Positions 34,762 through 42,211 of a stretch of 64,000 nucleotides of DNA are shown piece by piece; the stretch's first letter is position 1, and each line of letters opens with the position of its first letter. This DNA is from Slackia sp. Lineage in GTDB: Bacteria > Actinomycetota > Coriobacteriia > Coriobacteriales > Eggerthellaceae. The stretch spans positions 108,066 through 172,065 of the forward strand of contig JAUNBA010000002.1 in assembly GCA_030527325.1 (NCBI GenBank), read 5' to 3'. Under the pieces are notes generated by a model that was not told the origin of the DNA, made no database searches, and worked only from the letters and a program-made list of their open reading frames with translations. Position numbers and translations under genes: made by a program.

Positions 34762-36786
34762 CTACTTCATCAAAACGGTCAGGCACAGGAAGAGCACCAG
34801 CGCCACGACGATGTACACGATGTAAACGCGGAAATCGCCGCTCTCGATGCGCTGCACCTTGCGGCTGAGCCACGTGACGAACGACGCGACGGCGTCGACC
34901 AGATACTTGTCACCCACGCCTTCGGCCGCTTCGGCGCCTTTGACGGCCCCCTGGAACAAAGCGACGAACCTGCCGCTTTGGCGGGCGAGCGCGTCGCGCA
35001 TGTCATACAGCGGCGCCAAGAACATACGCACCTGGGACGCGAACGTCGTGGCGACGACGGGCATATGCCCGTCGGGAACATAGCCGCACGCCCACGGATC
35101 GCGGTCGTGCGCGACGCCGCCTTTGCCCAGCACCGCGCGCAGCACGATCGGCAAGGCGATCAACGCGATCAAGAGCACCGCGATAAGCGGCGTGGAGACA
35201 ATCGACCCGATACCGACGTTCACATTGGACAAGCCCGCGGATACAGGCACGCACGGCGCAGGCTGCACGAACAGCATCGACGAGGCGATATGCTCGAACA
35301 TGGGCGCGATGAACGGGGCGCCCAGACCCAAGACCACGCAGACCGCGGCAAGCGCGATCATCGAAATCCGCATGGCAACAGGCACCTCGCGCGCCGACGC
35401 GGCCCGCTCGGAACGCGGGGCGGACAAAAACGTCACGCCGTACGCCTTGACGAAGCACGTCACCGCCAAAGCGCCGGTGATCGCGAGCGCGACGGCACCG
35501 AAGGCGGCGGCCAGTTTGATCACGGCATCGCCCGCGAACGCCGCATTGAACAGCGACTGGTACGTGAACCACTCGGAAACGAAGCCGTTCAACGGAGGAA
35601 TGGCCGAAATGGCGAGCGAACCGATCAGAAAGCACATGGCCGTGGTGGGCATGACGCGCGCCAGACCGCCCATGCGCTCCATGTTGCGGGTACCCGTCGC
35701 ATACAGCACCGAGCCTGCGCCCAAGAAGAGCAGGCCCTTGAACATCGCGTGGTTGAGCGTGTGATACAGCCCCGCCACGAACCCGATCAAAGCGACGATA
35801 GGCTGGCCTATGGCCATGCCGATGAAGCCGACGCCGCACCCCAGCAAGATGATGCCGATGTTTTCGACCGAGTGATACGCGAGCAGGCGCTTGATATCAT
35901 GCTCGGCGAGCGCGTAGACCACGCCGAGAACCGACGAGACCGCGCCGAAGGCCAGCACGAGCACGCCCCACCACAACGCGCATCCCGAAGCGGCCAGCAG
36001 ATCGACGCCCACCTTGAGGATGCCGAACACGCCGATCTTGATCATGCCGCCCGACATAAGCGCCGACACGTTGGACGGCGCCGCGGGATGGGCCTGCGGC
36101 AGCCAGGAGTGGAAGGGGATCATGCCGGCTTTGCAGCCGAATCCCAAAAACGCCAGCACGAAGACGAGCGATGCCACGCCGGGAGCGAACGAGGTCGCGC
36201 GAAACGCCGAGAACTCGAAGCTGCCCGTGATGCCCGCCATGGTGAAAAAGGCGATCATGATCATGAGGAATCCCACATGGGCCATGATCAGATAGAGAAA
36301 GCCGCCTTTGATGGACTTCTGGTCCTGCTCGATAATGACCAGGAAATACGAAGTCAGCGACATCATCTCGAAGAAGACCAGGAACCAGAACGCGTTATCG
36401 GACACGATGACGAAATCCATCGAGGCGATGAACAGGTTCATGAAAAACCCCGCGCTGCCGAGTCCTTTGCCCCGGTATTCGTCGAAATACGACAGGCCGT
36501 AGATCCACGCCGCGATGGCGAGGACCGAGATCAGCACCAGCAGCAGGCCCGCAAGTGGGTTGAACAGCATCGAGAAATTCGCGAACGAGAACGGCGTGGC
36601 CACGCTGACGAGCTCGGCAGGCGTGAAAATAGAGAACAAGCCGGCAAGCAGACCGAAAACGCCCGCGCCCACGCCGAAGACGCATCCGATCGTCTTCGAT
36701 GCGCCCTCGGAGCGCTTCGCCGCAAGCGACGCCACGGCGCCGACGCAAGAAAGCGCGATGGAAACCAAGAATAATTGCGTAGTCAT
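34762..36786 (-). CDS. hyfB: Hydrogenase membrane subunit HyfB/HycC (NuoL-like)
   Basis: A 674-aa antiporter-like membrane subunit with an extended C-terminus, as in NuoL/HycC. Visible landmarks are GFGCKAGMIPFHSWLPQAHPAAPSNVSALMSG, HDIKRLLAYHSVENIGIILLGCG and HTLNHAMFKGLLFLGAGSVLYATGTRNMERMGGL. A lateral-helix-like tail ends RIESGDFRVYIVYIVVALVLFLCLTVLMK. The ATG shares one base with the hyfA stop (TAATG). It is the first membrane gene of the operon. Confidence 0.94.
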   Translation of the reverse strand: MTTQLFLVSIALSCVGAVASLAAKRSEGASKTIGCVFGVGAGVFGLLAGLFSIFTPAELVSVATPFSFANFSMLFNPLAGLLLVLISVLAIAAWIYGLSYFDEYRGKGLGSAGFFMNLFIASMDFVIVSDNAFWFLVFFEMMSLTSYFLVIIEQDQKSIKGGFLYLIMAHVGFLMIMIAFFTMAGITGSFEFSAFRATSFAPGVASLVFVLAFLGFGCKAGMIPFHSWLPQAHPAAPSNVSALMSGGMIKIGVFGILKVGVDLLAASGCALWWGVLVLAFGAVSSVLGVVYALAEHDIKRLLAYHSVENIGIILLGCGVGFIGMAIGQPIVALIGFVAGLYHTLNHAMFKGLLFLGAGSVLYATGTRNMERMGGLARVMPTTAMCFLIGSLAISAIPPLNGFVSEWFTYQSLFNAAFAGDAVIKLAAAFGAVALAITGALAVTCFVKAYGVTFLSAPRSERAASAREVPVAMRISMIALAAVCVVLGLGAPFIAPMFEHIASSMLFVQPAPCVPVSAGLSNVNVGIGSIVSTPLIAVLLIALIALPIVLRAVLGKGGVAHDRDPWACGYVPDGHMPVVATTFASQVRMFLAPLYDMRDALARQSGRFVALFQGAVKGAEAAEGVGDKYLVDAVASFVTWLSRKVQRIESGDFRVYIVYIVVALVLFLCLTVLMK

Positions 36787-37379
36787 TACGGCCTCCGTAT
36801 CGTCGATGTGGCGCGCATCATGACTTCGGATTCCTCTGCGGCGCGCTCGCGGCGCTCGCGCATCTGAGCCGCCCCCGTCTTCTCATCGACGAGTTCGAGC
36901 GCATCCGTCGGACAGGCCGCCACGCAATGCGGCCCCTTGTCGTCGAACGAGCACAGGTCGCATTTGACAGCGCAGGTGTACACGCCCGCATCCCAGGTAA
37001 GCAGCGTCGACATCGACGCGGGATAGCTCGGAGTGTTGTATTTGATGCCGGCGACGCCGGCGATGGAAGTTCCCGAAGGATGTATCGCGCCGAACGGGCA
37101 GGCGATGGCGCACAGCTTGCAGCCGATGCAAGTCTGCTCGTTCACCTGGATCGCTCCGTCTTCGCGCACGATGGCGCCGACGGGGCACACGGCAAGGCAC
37201 GGCGCGCCCTCGCAATGGTGGCACGTGACCGCCGCCGATATATCGCGCGTCATCACGAGAGACAGGCGCGGTTCGGATTGCAAACCCGCCTCCTTATGCC
37301 CCTCGCTGCACGCTGCGCGGCATGTTCCGCATCCGATGCATTTTTCGGGATTGATGCTTATTGAACGATTCACATCCAT
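36786..37379 (-). CDS. hyfA: Hydrogenase Fe-S subunit HyfA/HycB
   Basis: A 197-aa DmsB/HycB-type protein with four [4Fe-4S] binding motifs: CIGCGTCRAACSEGH, CHHCEGAPCLAVCP, CIGCKLCAIACPF, and CDLCSFDDKGPHCVAACP. It passes electrons from FdhF to HyfH. The start ATG 37379 has GAGGAG immediately upstream; the frame continues to 37502 without homology. It is separated from fdhF by 67 nt containing a perfect 11-bp hairpin and is coupled to hyfB by TAATG. It is related to hydN two genes upstream. Confidence 0.93.
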   Translation of the reverse strand: MDVNRSISINPEKCIGCGTCRAACSEGHKEAGLQSEPRLSLVMTRDISAAVTCHHCEGAPCLAVCPVGAIVREDGAIQVNEQTCIGCKLCAIACPFGAIHPSGTSIAGVAGIKYNTPSYPASMSTLLTWDAGVYTCAVKCDLCSFDDKGPHCVAACPTDALELVDEKTGAAQMRERRERAAEESEVMMRATSTIRRP

Positions 37380-37395
37380 CCGCTCCTCGTAAACC

Positions 37396-37422
37396 GGCTC
37401 GGGGCGACATGCGCCCCGAGCC
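37396..37422 (-). other. Strong hairpin between fdhF and hyfA
   Basis: A perfect 11-bp GC-rich stem (37396-37406 and 37412-37422) with a 5-nt loop in the only sizeable gap of the hydN-fdhF-hyf run. No U-tract follows on the minus strand. It may stabilise or process the upstream hydN-fdhF mRNA and set the ratio of dehydrogenase to hydrogenase. Confidence 0.6.
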
Positions 37423-37446
37423 ATTGTCAGACCCCTTCGAGACGGA

Positions 37447-39633
37447 CTAGGCCTCGTCTCGCCGCCCGCCTGCCGCCATGGCGTTGTCCACGGTATCGGC
37501 AAGCTGGCTTTTCAGCTCCTCATAGAGCTCTTGGACGTGTTGCTCGGCCCAGACCTGGTCTTCTATCGCGTCGACCTGGCAGGCGCTGAACTTGTCCTCG
37601 GGCGTATGGGAGCGGGAATCGAGCGAATGCAACGTCAGATTGTTGCACTTTCCGATCCACCACTGGTAGGTCATATAGACCGCGCCCTTGTTGATGCGCG
37701 GGTCGAGGACGGCACGGCTCATCGCCTCGCCGCGCCGCGAATGGGCGCGCACGATTTCGCCGTCGGAGATGCCGCGCGCCTCGGCGTCGGCGGGATTCAT
37801 GTGGATCTCGCCCGGCTCGTCGGCCAGCAAGGCCAATGCGCGGCAATTGCCCGTCATCGAGCGGCAGGAGTAATGGCCCACTTCGCGCACGGTGCACAAG
37901 ATGAGCGGATACTCTTCGTCGGGAAGCTCGGTGGGATGCTCCCAATCGTGTGCCATGAGGTTGGCGCGATGGTCGGGAGTCGTGAACTGCCCGCCCGGGA
38001 ACATATCGGGAGAACCGGGATGCTCGATGGTGGGAATAGGCCACTGCGCGTGGCCGACGCCCTCCATCTTCTCGTAGGTGGCGCCGTAGAAGTTCGGGCA
38101 CATCTCGCGGACTTCGTCCCAGATCTCCTTGGTGTTCTCGTAGTGCATGGGATACCCCATGCGCGTGGAAAGCTCCTGGAACACCTGCCAGTCATGCCAG
38201 CACTCGCCCTTGGGCTCGACGGCCGCGGTGAAACGCTGGAACGTGCGGTCGGAGGCCGTGAAAACGCCGTCGTGCTCGCCCCAGGCGGTGCCGGGGAACA
38301 CCACGTCCGCCAGCATGGTCGTCTGGGTCATGAAGATATCCTGGCAAATAAACAGATCGAGCTTGGAAAGCTGCCGCTTGAGGTCTTGCGCATCGGGCTC
38401 GGTCTGCAGCGGGTCTTCGCCGAAGTTGTAGAAGGCGTGCACCTTGCCCTCTTCGACGTTGTGGCCCACGTCGGTCAAACGATAGCCGACATGGTCGGAC
38501 AAACGCTCCACCGGAACGCCCCAGGCCTTCGCGAACTTTTCGCGCACGGCCGGGTCTTCGACCTTCTGGTAGCCGGGATACAGATTGGGAAGCATGCCCA
38601 TATCGCAGCTGCCCTGCACGTTGTTCTGGCCGCGCACGGGAGCCAAGCCCGAATTGGGCTTGCCGATCTGGCCCGCGATGCAGGCCATCGATGCCAGCGT
38701 GTGCACGGTGGCGACGTTTTGCTTCTGTTGCGCGACGCCCATGCCCCATCCGACGATGGCCGAAGGCTGAGCCGTCGCATACATGCGAGCGGCGCGGCGC
38801 ATGGTTTCGGGGTCGACGCCGGTGATATCGCGCACCGATTCGGGCGTGTATTCCTTGATGACCTTCCACCATTCGTCGAAGCCGTTGGTGTGCTCTTCGA
38901 TGAATTTCTTATCCGCAAGGCCCTCGGTGACGATGGCGTTGCAGAACGCGTTGAGAAACGCGATGTTGCAGCCGTTGTTGATCTGCATATAGATATCGGC
39001 GATGCGCGCGGTTTCGATGACGCGCGGATCGGCGACGATGATTTTCGCGCCCTTTTCCTTCGCCTTCACGATGCGGCGCGAGACGATGGGGTGCGATGCG
39101 CTCGGGTTGTAGCCGAACAAGAAGATGCAGCCCGCGTCCTCCATGCCGGGGATCGAGCAGCTCATGCAACCGGAACCTACTGTGTCCATCAGACCGATGA
39201 CTGTAGGGCCGTGTCAAGTTCGCGCGCAGTTATCGATATTGTTGGTGCCGATGCACGCGCGCGTGAACTTCTGCATCACGTAGTTGGCCTCGTTGCCGGG
39301 ACCGCGCGACGAGCCCGTGAGCATGATCGAATCGGGACCGTACTTCTCTTTGATTTCCAGCAGCTTCGACGCCGTGAAGTCGAGCGCCTCGTCCCACGAG
39401 ACGCGCTCGAGCGGCGCATCTTTGCTGCGGCGGATCATAGGATGGTAGATACGAGGCGTGAGGATCTTCGTATCGTTGATGAAATCGTAGCCGTGCAATC
39501 CTTTCAAGCACAGCTCCCCCTGGTTGGTCAGGCCGTCGAGGCCTTCCGCGCCCACGACGCGGCCGTTTTCCACAAGCAGGTCGAGCTTGCAGCCGGCGCC
39601 GCAATACGGGCAAACCGCCATATGCCTTTCCAT
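37447..39633 (-). CDS. fdhF: Selenocysteine-containing formate dehydrogenase H (UGA at Sec140)
   Basis: A 728-residue bis-MGD molybdo/tungsto-enzyme oxidising formate to CO2. The frame contains one UGA (39216-39214) read as Sec140, flanked by NIDNCART before and HGPTVIG after, the same context as E. coli FDH-H and the same residue number. The N-terminal [4Fe-4S] site has Cys8, Cys11 and Cys15 in VCPYCGAGCK, followed by LCLKG. Downstream blocks PVRGQNNVQGSCDMG, TSWGEHD-like (TAWGEHDG) and TVREVGHYSCRSMTGNC match the family. A bacterial SECIS-like hairpin follows the UGA. ATG 39633 has AAGGAGG 5 nt upstream; 39663 is in frame but lacks a site. Read without Sec, the gene would look split at 39214. 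Confidence 0.97.
39176..39207 (-). promoter_or_regulatory. Bacterial SECIS element of fdhF
   Basis: Hairpin 6 nt after the UGA: outer stem 39207-39203 with 39180-39176, inner stem 39199-39196 with 39190-39187, apical loop GGUCU (39195-39191). The loop begins 18 nt after the UGA. From memory, E. coli fdhF has the same loop and the same 18-nt distance. This is the signal SelB needs to insert Sec. Confidence 0.9.
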
Positions 39634-39643
39634 GCTTTCCTCC

Positions 39644-40195
39644 TTACTGCGACAGATCGGCATTCAAAGCGACGCTCGAGATGCTTTCGGCGGCTTGGGC
39701 CGCCGCCATGCGCTTATCGCGCGTGCTTTGTTCCAGATCGTCTTTGTCGACCAGCTTCAATCCTCCCGTGGGGCAGGCCGCCACGCACGCGGGGCCTCCG
39801 GGACGGTCGTAGCACAGGTCGCATTTGATAACCGATGCCTTCGGTTTCTCGCCGATCGTCAGATTGCCGAACTTCACCGACTCCATGGTCGACACCACAT
39901 CGACCGCGCCATACGGACACGCCATGACGCAGCTGCGGCATCCGATGCAGCGCTCGTTGGCGACTGCGACGCGTCCTTGGTCGAAAAACAGCGCGCCTTC
40001 GGGGCACGCAGCGACGCACGGCGCTTCGACGCAATGGTGGCAGACGATCGGCGCCGAAACGGCAAGCGTCGTCACCAGATTGAGCCTGGCCTTGGGCGTG
40101 TCGCCCACGACGTCGTGCTTGGAAAGACACGCGGCCATGCATGTCTTGCAGCCGATGCATAATCCGGGATCGGCCACTATGAACTTCGAGCCCAT
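39644..40195 (-). CDS. hydN: HydN-like ferredoxin, electron-transfer partner of FdhF
   Basis: A 183-aa protein with four [4Fe-4S] motifs: CIGCKTCMAACLSKHD, CHHCVEAPCVAACP, CIGCRSCVMACPYGA, and CDLCYDRPGGPACVAACP. It is closest to E. coli HydN and paralogous to HyfA. ATG 40195 follows GGGGGAAT; the frame runs upstream to 40459 but that part covers the promoter region. It is the first gene of the formate hydrogenlyase operon, 10 nt before fdhF. The leader upstream holds a 9-codon micro-ORF and a hairpin (40210-40234) overlapping the approach to the ribosome site. Confidence 0.92.
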   Translation of the reverse strand: MGSKFIVADPGLCIGCKTCMAACLSKHDVVGDTPKARLNLVTTLAVSAPIVCHHCVEAPCVAACPEGALFFDQGRVAVANERCIGCRSCVMACPYGAVDVVSTMESVKFGNLTIGEKPKASVIKCDLCYDRPGGPACVAACPTGGLKLVDKDDLEQSTRDKRMAAAQAAESISSVALNADLSQ

Positions 40196-40311
40196 AGCAT
40201 TCCCCCAATCGAGCGGGCGTTTTCTACGCGCTCGGGCCGCCCGCAAAGCCCGATGCGCCTTCCGTTTTCCCGCGACGCTCCGACACACCGCAGGACAACG
40301 ACCCCCTCCTC

Positions 40312-40341
40312 TCACTTGCATGGGCATGCAGAGAGTTTCAT
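40312..40341 (-). CDS. Candidate leader micro-ORF MKLSACPCK upstream of hydN
   Basis: ATG 40341 is preceded by a near-perfect GGAGGA (3-nt gap) and encodes only nine residues, with two Cys codons (TGC CCA TGC AAG) just before a TGA stop. It lies about 30 nt after the predicted start of the hyf transcript and 117 nt before hydN. Position, ribosome site and Cys content suggest a leader peptide coupling operon expression to translation of Cys codons or of the UGA. No SECIS-like hairpin follows this UGA, so Sec read-through is unlikely. This is an inference; no family match is claimed. Confidence 0.4.
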   Translation of the reverse strand: MKLSACPCK

Positions 40342-40376
40342 AGTTCCTCCACATGCCGAACGAAAACGCTAGCTCC

Positions 40377-40405
40377 ATAAGAAACCCGCTCGATGGTTTT
40401 GTCAA
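40377..40405 (-). promoter_or_regulatory. Promoter of the hydN-fdhF-hyf operon
   Basis: Consensus -35 TTGACA (40405-40400), 17-nt spacer, -10 TCTTAT (40382-40377). The start would fall near 40370, giving a leader of about 175 nt that includes the micro-ORF at 40341. The whole divergent region 40196-40781 is markedly AT-rich for this genome and contains no other supported gene. Confidence 0.65.
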
Positions 40406-40444
40406 CCATGATTTCCCCTGCGTGAAATATTTGCAGTACTCAAA

Positions 40445-40468
40445 AAATAGCCAGGTCAAATGCTATTT
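40445..40468. promoter_or_regulatory. AT-rich dyad upstream of the hyf promoter
   Basis: Inverted repeat AAATAGC-N10-GCTATTT (arms 40445-40451 and 40462-40468), centred about 50 bp upstream of the TTGACA. Suitable for an activator of the formate hydrogenlyase operon; a T-run on the minus strand also makes it terminator-like, but no gene lies upstream. Confidence 0.4.
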
Positions 40469-40732
40469 CTTGCCGTTTTAGACCAAGGTTTATCCTTTAG
40501 ATAGATAAGAAGACCGCACTCGCGCCCCCTCTTCGACAGCGTTTCTTTACGTAGTTCATTCGTATTACATTTTTCATTGTTTCACGAGTACGCAAGCACA
40601 AAGGGGACGCTAAACCGCGCCTAAACCTCCCGTACAAGGCCCGCGCGGCCCGCATCGGACGGTGTGACGCGAATGGCGCGACCCTTGCGAGGACCGACGC
40701 GGTTTCGCCGAAAGCCGTCCGAAGCGTGCGTA

Positions 40733-40738
40733 TATACT
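40733..40738 (+). promoter_or_regulatory. Probable -10 element of selD
   Basis: TATACT, 43 nt upstream of the selD ATG. No convincing -35 is visible at 16-18 nt, so activation or an alternative element may be needed. Confidence 0.4.
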
Positions 40739-40781
40739 GCAAGACGTATCACCCCATCCCCCATGCGTGACAGGAGGCACC

Positions 40782-41855
40782 ATGAGCGACAAAGAGCGCA
40801 TCCGCCTGACCGAGCTGACCTCGCGCGGCGGTTGAGCGGCGAAATGGGGTCCGGGAGACCTCGACGACGTTTTAAGCGCGCTGGCCCGCACCCAGGCGCG
40901 ATCGCTGGCAGGCGACGCGCGCGATCTGCTGCTCGGATTCGAAACGAGCGACGACGCGGCGGTCTGGAGGATAAACGACGAAACGGCCGCCGTGCTCACG
41001 GTCGATTTCTTCACGCCGATCGTCGACGATCCGTACGAATTCGGCCGCATCGCCGCGGCGAATTCGCTGTCGGATATTTTCGCCATGGGGGCATCGGCGC
41101 ACGTGGCGCTCAATCTGCTGGCGCTCGACAGCGCCTTGGGGGCCGACGTCGCGGCCGAAATCCTGCGCGGCGGGGCCGATGCCGCGGCCGAAGCGGGCGC
41201 GTTCGTGGCAGGAGGCCACACCATCGACGACAACGAGCCGAAATACGGCCTGACCGTCTTCGGCACCGTGCATCCCGAGCGCATCGTGCGCAACGCGGGG
41301 GCATGCGCGGGCGACGCGCTCTACCTCACCAAGCCCATCGGCACGGGCATCATGGTGTCGGCGCGCTCGGTCGGGCTTGCCGACGACGCCGCCATGCGTC
41401 CCGTGATCGACTCGATGGCGACTTTGAACAAAAACGCGAGCGAGGCCATGGTGGAAGCAGGCGTGCATGCCGCCACCGACGTGACGGGATTCGGCCTGGC
41501 GGGCCATCTGCACGAAATACTCGTCGCAAGCGGACAGGCGGCGCATCTCGAATTCGCGCGCATCCCGCTTTTCGACGGCGCCTGGGAATACGCATGCGCC
41601 TATTGCAGGCCCAACCGCGCCTTCGCCATCATGGACAAGGCGGAGGCGTACATCGAGCGCGGCGACCTCGATGCCGAGGAATACGACAACCGCCTCGGCA
41701 TCCTGTGCGACCCCCAGACATCGGGCGGCATTCTCGCAGCCGTCCCGCCGTGCAACGCGACGGCGTTCGAGCGAGCGTACGAGCGCCGTTGCGGCACGCC
41801 GCCGTGGCGTATCGGCGAAATAACCGCAGGCGAAGCGGGTCGCATAACGATGTAG
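40782..41855 (+). CDS. selD: Selenide, water dikinase, itself a selenoprotein (UGA at Sec18)
   Basis: A 357-residue enzyme making selenophosphate from selenide and ATP, the Se donor for Sec synthesis. Codon 18 is TGA (40833-40835) in the N-terminal loop LTSRGG-U-AAKWGPGDL, where SelD proteins carry a catalytic Cys or Sec followed by Ala-Ala/Gly-Lys. Further family blocks are the ETSDDAAVWRI, FTPIVDDPYEFGRIAAANSLSDIFAMGA and AGGHTIDDNEPKYGL segments, TDVTGFGLAGHL, and DPQTSGGIL. ATG 40782 has AGGAGG 6 nt upstream. A hairpin after the TGA supports Sec insertion. Without Sec the gene would seem to begin far downstream (for instance 40992), losing its active site. It is divergent from the Sec-containing formate dehydrogenase operon. 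Confidence 0.96.
40846..40862 (+). promoter_or_regulatory. Bacterial SECIS element of selD
   Basis: 6-bp stem (40846-40851 and 40857-40862, one G-U pair) with a five-base loop CGGGA, starting 10 nt after the UGA. The loop guanines begin 18 nt after the UGA, the same distance as in the fdhF element. Confidence 0.8.
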
Positions 41856-41875
41856 AAGCCGAAATGCGTTGCGCT

Positions 41876-41906
41876 GCGCCCGTCGCGGGACGGCCGCGGC
41901 GGGCGC
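41876..41906. terminator. Hairpin between convergent selD and DUF3343 genes
   Basis: Inverted repeat (41876-41882 and 41900-41906) with further GC pairing inside; no U-tract. The only candidate terminator in the 55-nt convergent gap. Confidence 0.4.
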
Positions 41907-41910
41907 GGCC

Positions 41911-42165
41911 CTACAAGCGCGCTACCTCGCAAAACGCCTCGCCGTCACGGCGATACAGCGCGGCGAGGCCGCACGCGTCCCGCGAGCTTCGCGCAGCTTC
42001 GATCGCAGCGCCATCGGAAGCCGCCGCGAACATCAACGACATGCCGCACCCTGCGCTGATGCGCGCGGGCGTCGGTATGAGGGCGAACCCCGGCATATCC
42101 GCCAACGCGCGCTGCGACGCCATCGCCGCGTGCGTCGATTCGAATGCCATCACATACGTATCCAT
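41911..42165 (-). CDS. DUF3343 (putative Se/S carrier) protein
   Basis: An 84-aa protein of the DUF3343 family. It opens TYVMAFESTHAAMASQRAL, the family pattern for a short ferredoxin-like fold that handles nucleophile/sulfur chemistry. A Cys lies in the ISAGCGMSLMF turn, the position expected for the carrier Cys in this family, often described as a putative Se/S carrier-like protein. GGAGGAGGG precedes the ATG. It lies tail to tail with selD, supporting a role in selenium delivery. It is also on the same strand as, and downstream of, the site-2 protease gene, so cotranscription cannot be excluded. Confidence 0.8.
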   Translation of the reverse strand: MDTYVMAFESTHAAMASQRALADMPGFALIPTPARISAGCGMSLMFAAASDGAAIEAARSSRDACGLAALYRRDGEAFCEVARL

Positions 42166-42211
42166 ATGCCCTCCTCCTACGATGCCGAAACGAATGCGGA
42201 ATTCGCCCGCG

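Noticed and set aside
31659..34868. A 1069-aa plus-strand open frame, His/Asp/Arg-rich.
   Set aside because: It lies antisense to hyfF-hyfC and reflects codon bias of membrane-protein genes; composition is not protein-like.
37447..39663. fdhF read as a split or frameshifted pseudogene.
   Set aside because: Both halves are in the same frame and the single stop is the conserved Sec codon with a SECIS hairpin.
40212..40341. Read-through of the UGA ending the MKLSACPCK micro-ORF as a further selenoprotein.
   Set aside because: No hairpin with loop guanines at the right distance follows, and the downstream frame has no protein character.
40430..40480. A sigma-54 promoter upstream of hydN, as for E. 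coli formate hydrogenlyase genes.
   Set aside because: A TGGC-like start is present but the TTGC partner at the right distance is not; a standard TTGACA promoter fits better.
40992..41855. selD starting at ATG 40992.
   Set aside because: This would remove the active-site loop; the frame continues through TGA to a well-placed ATG at 40782.
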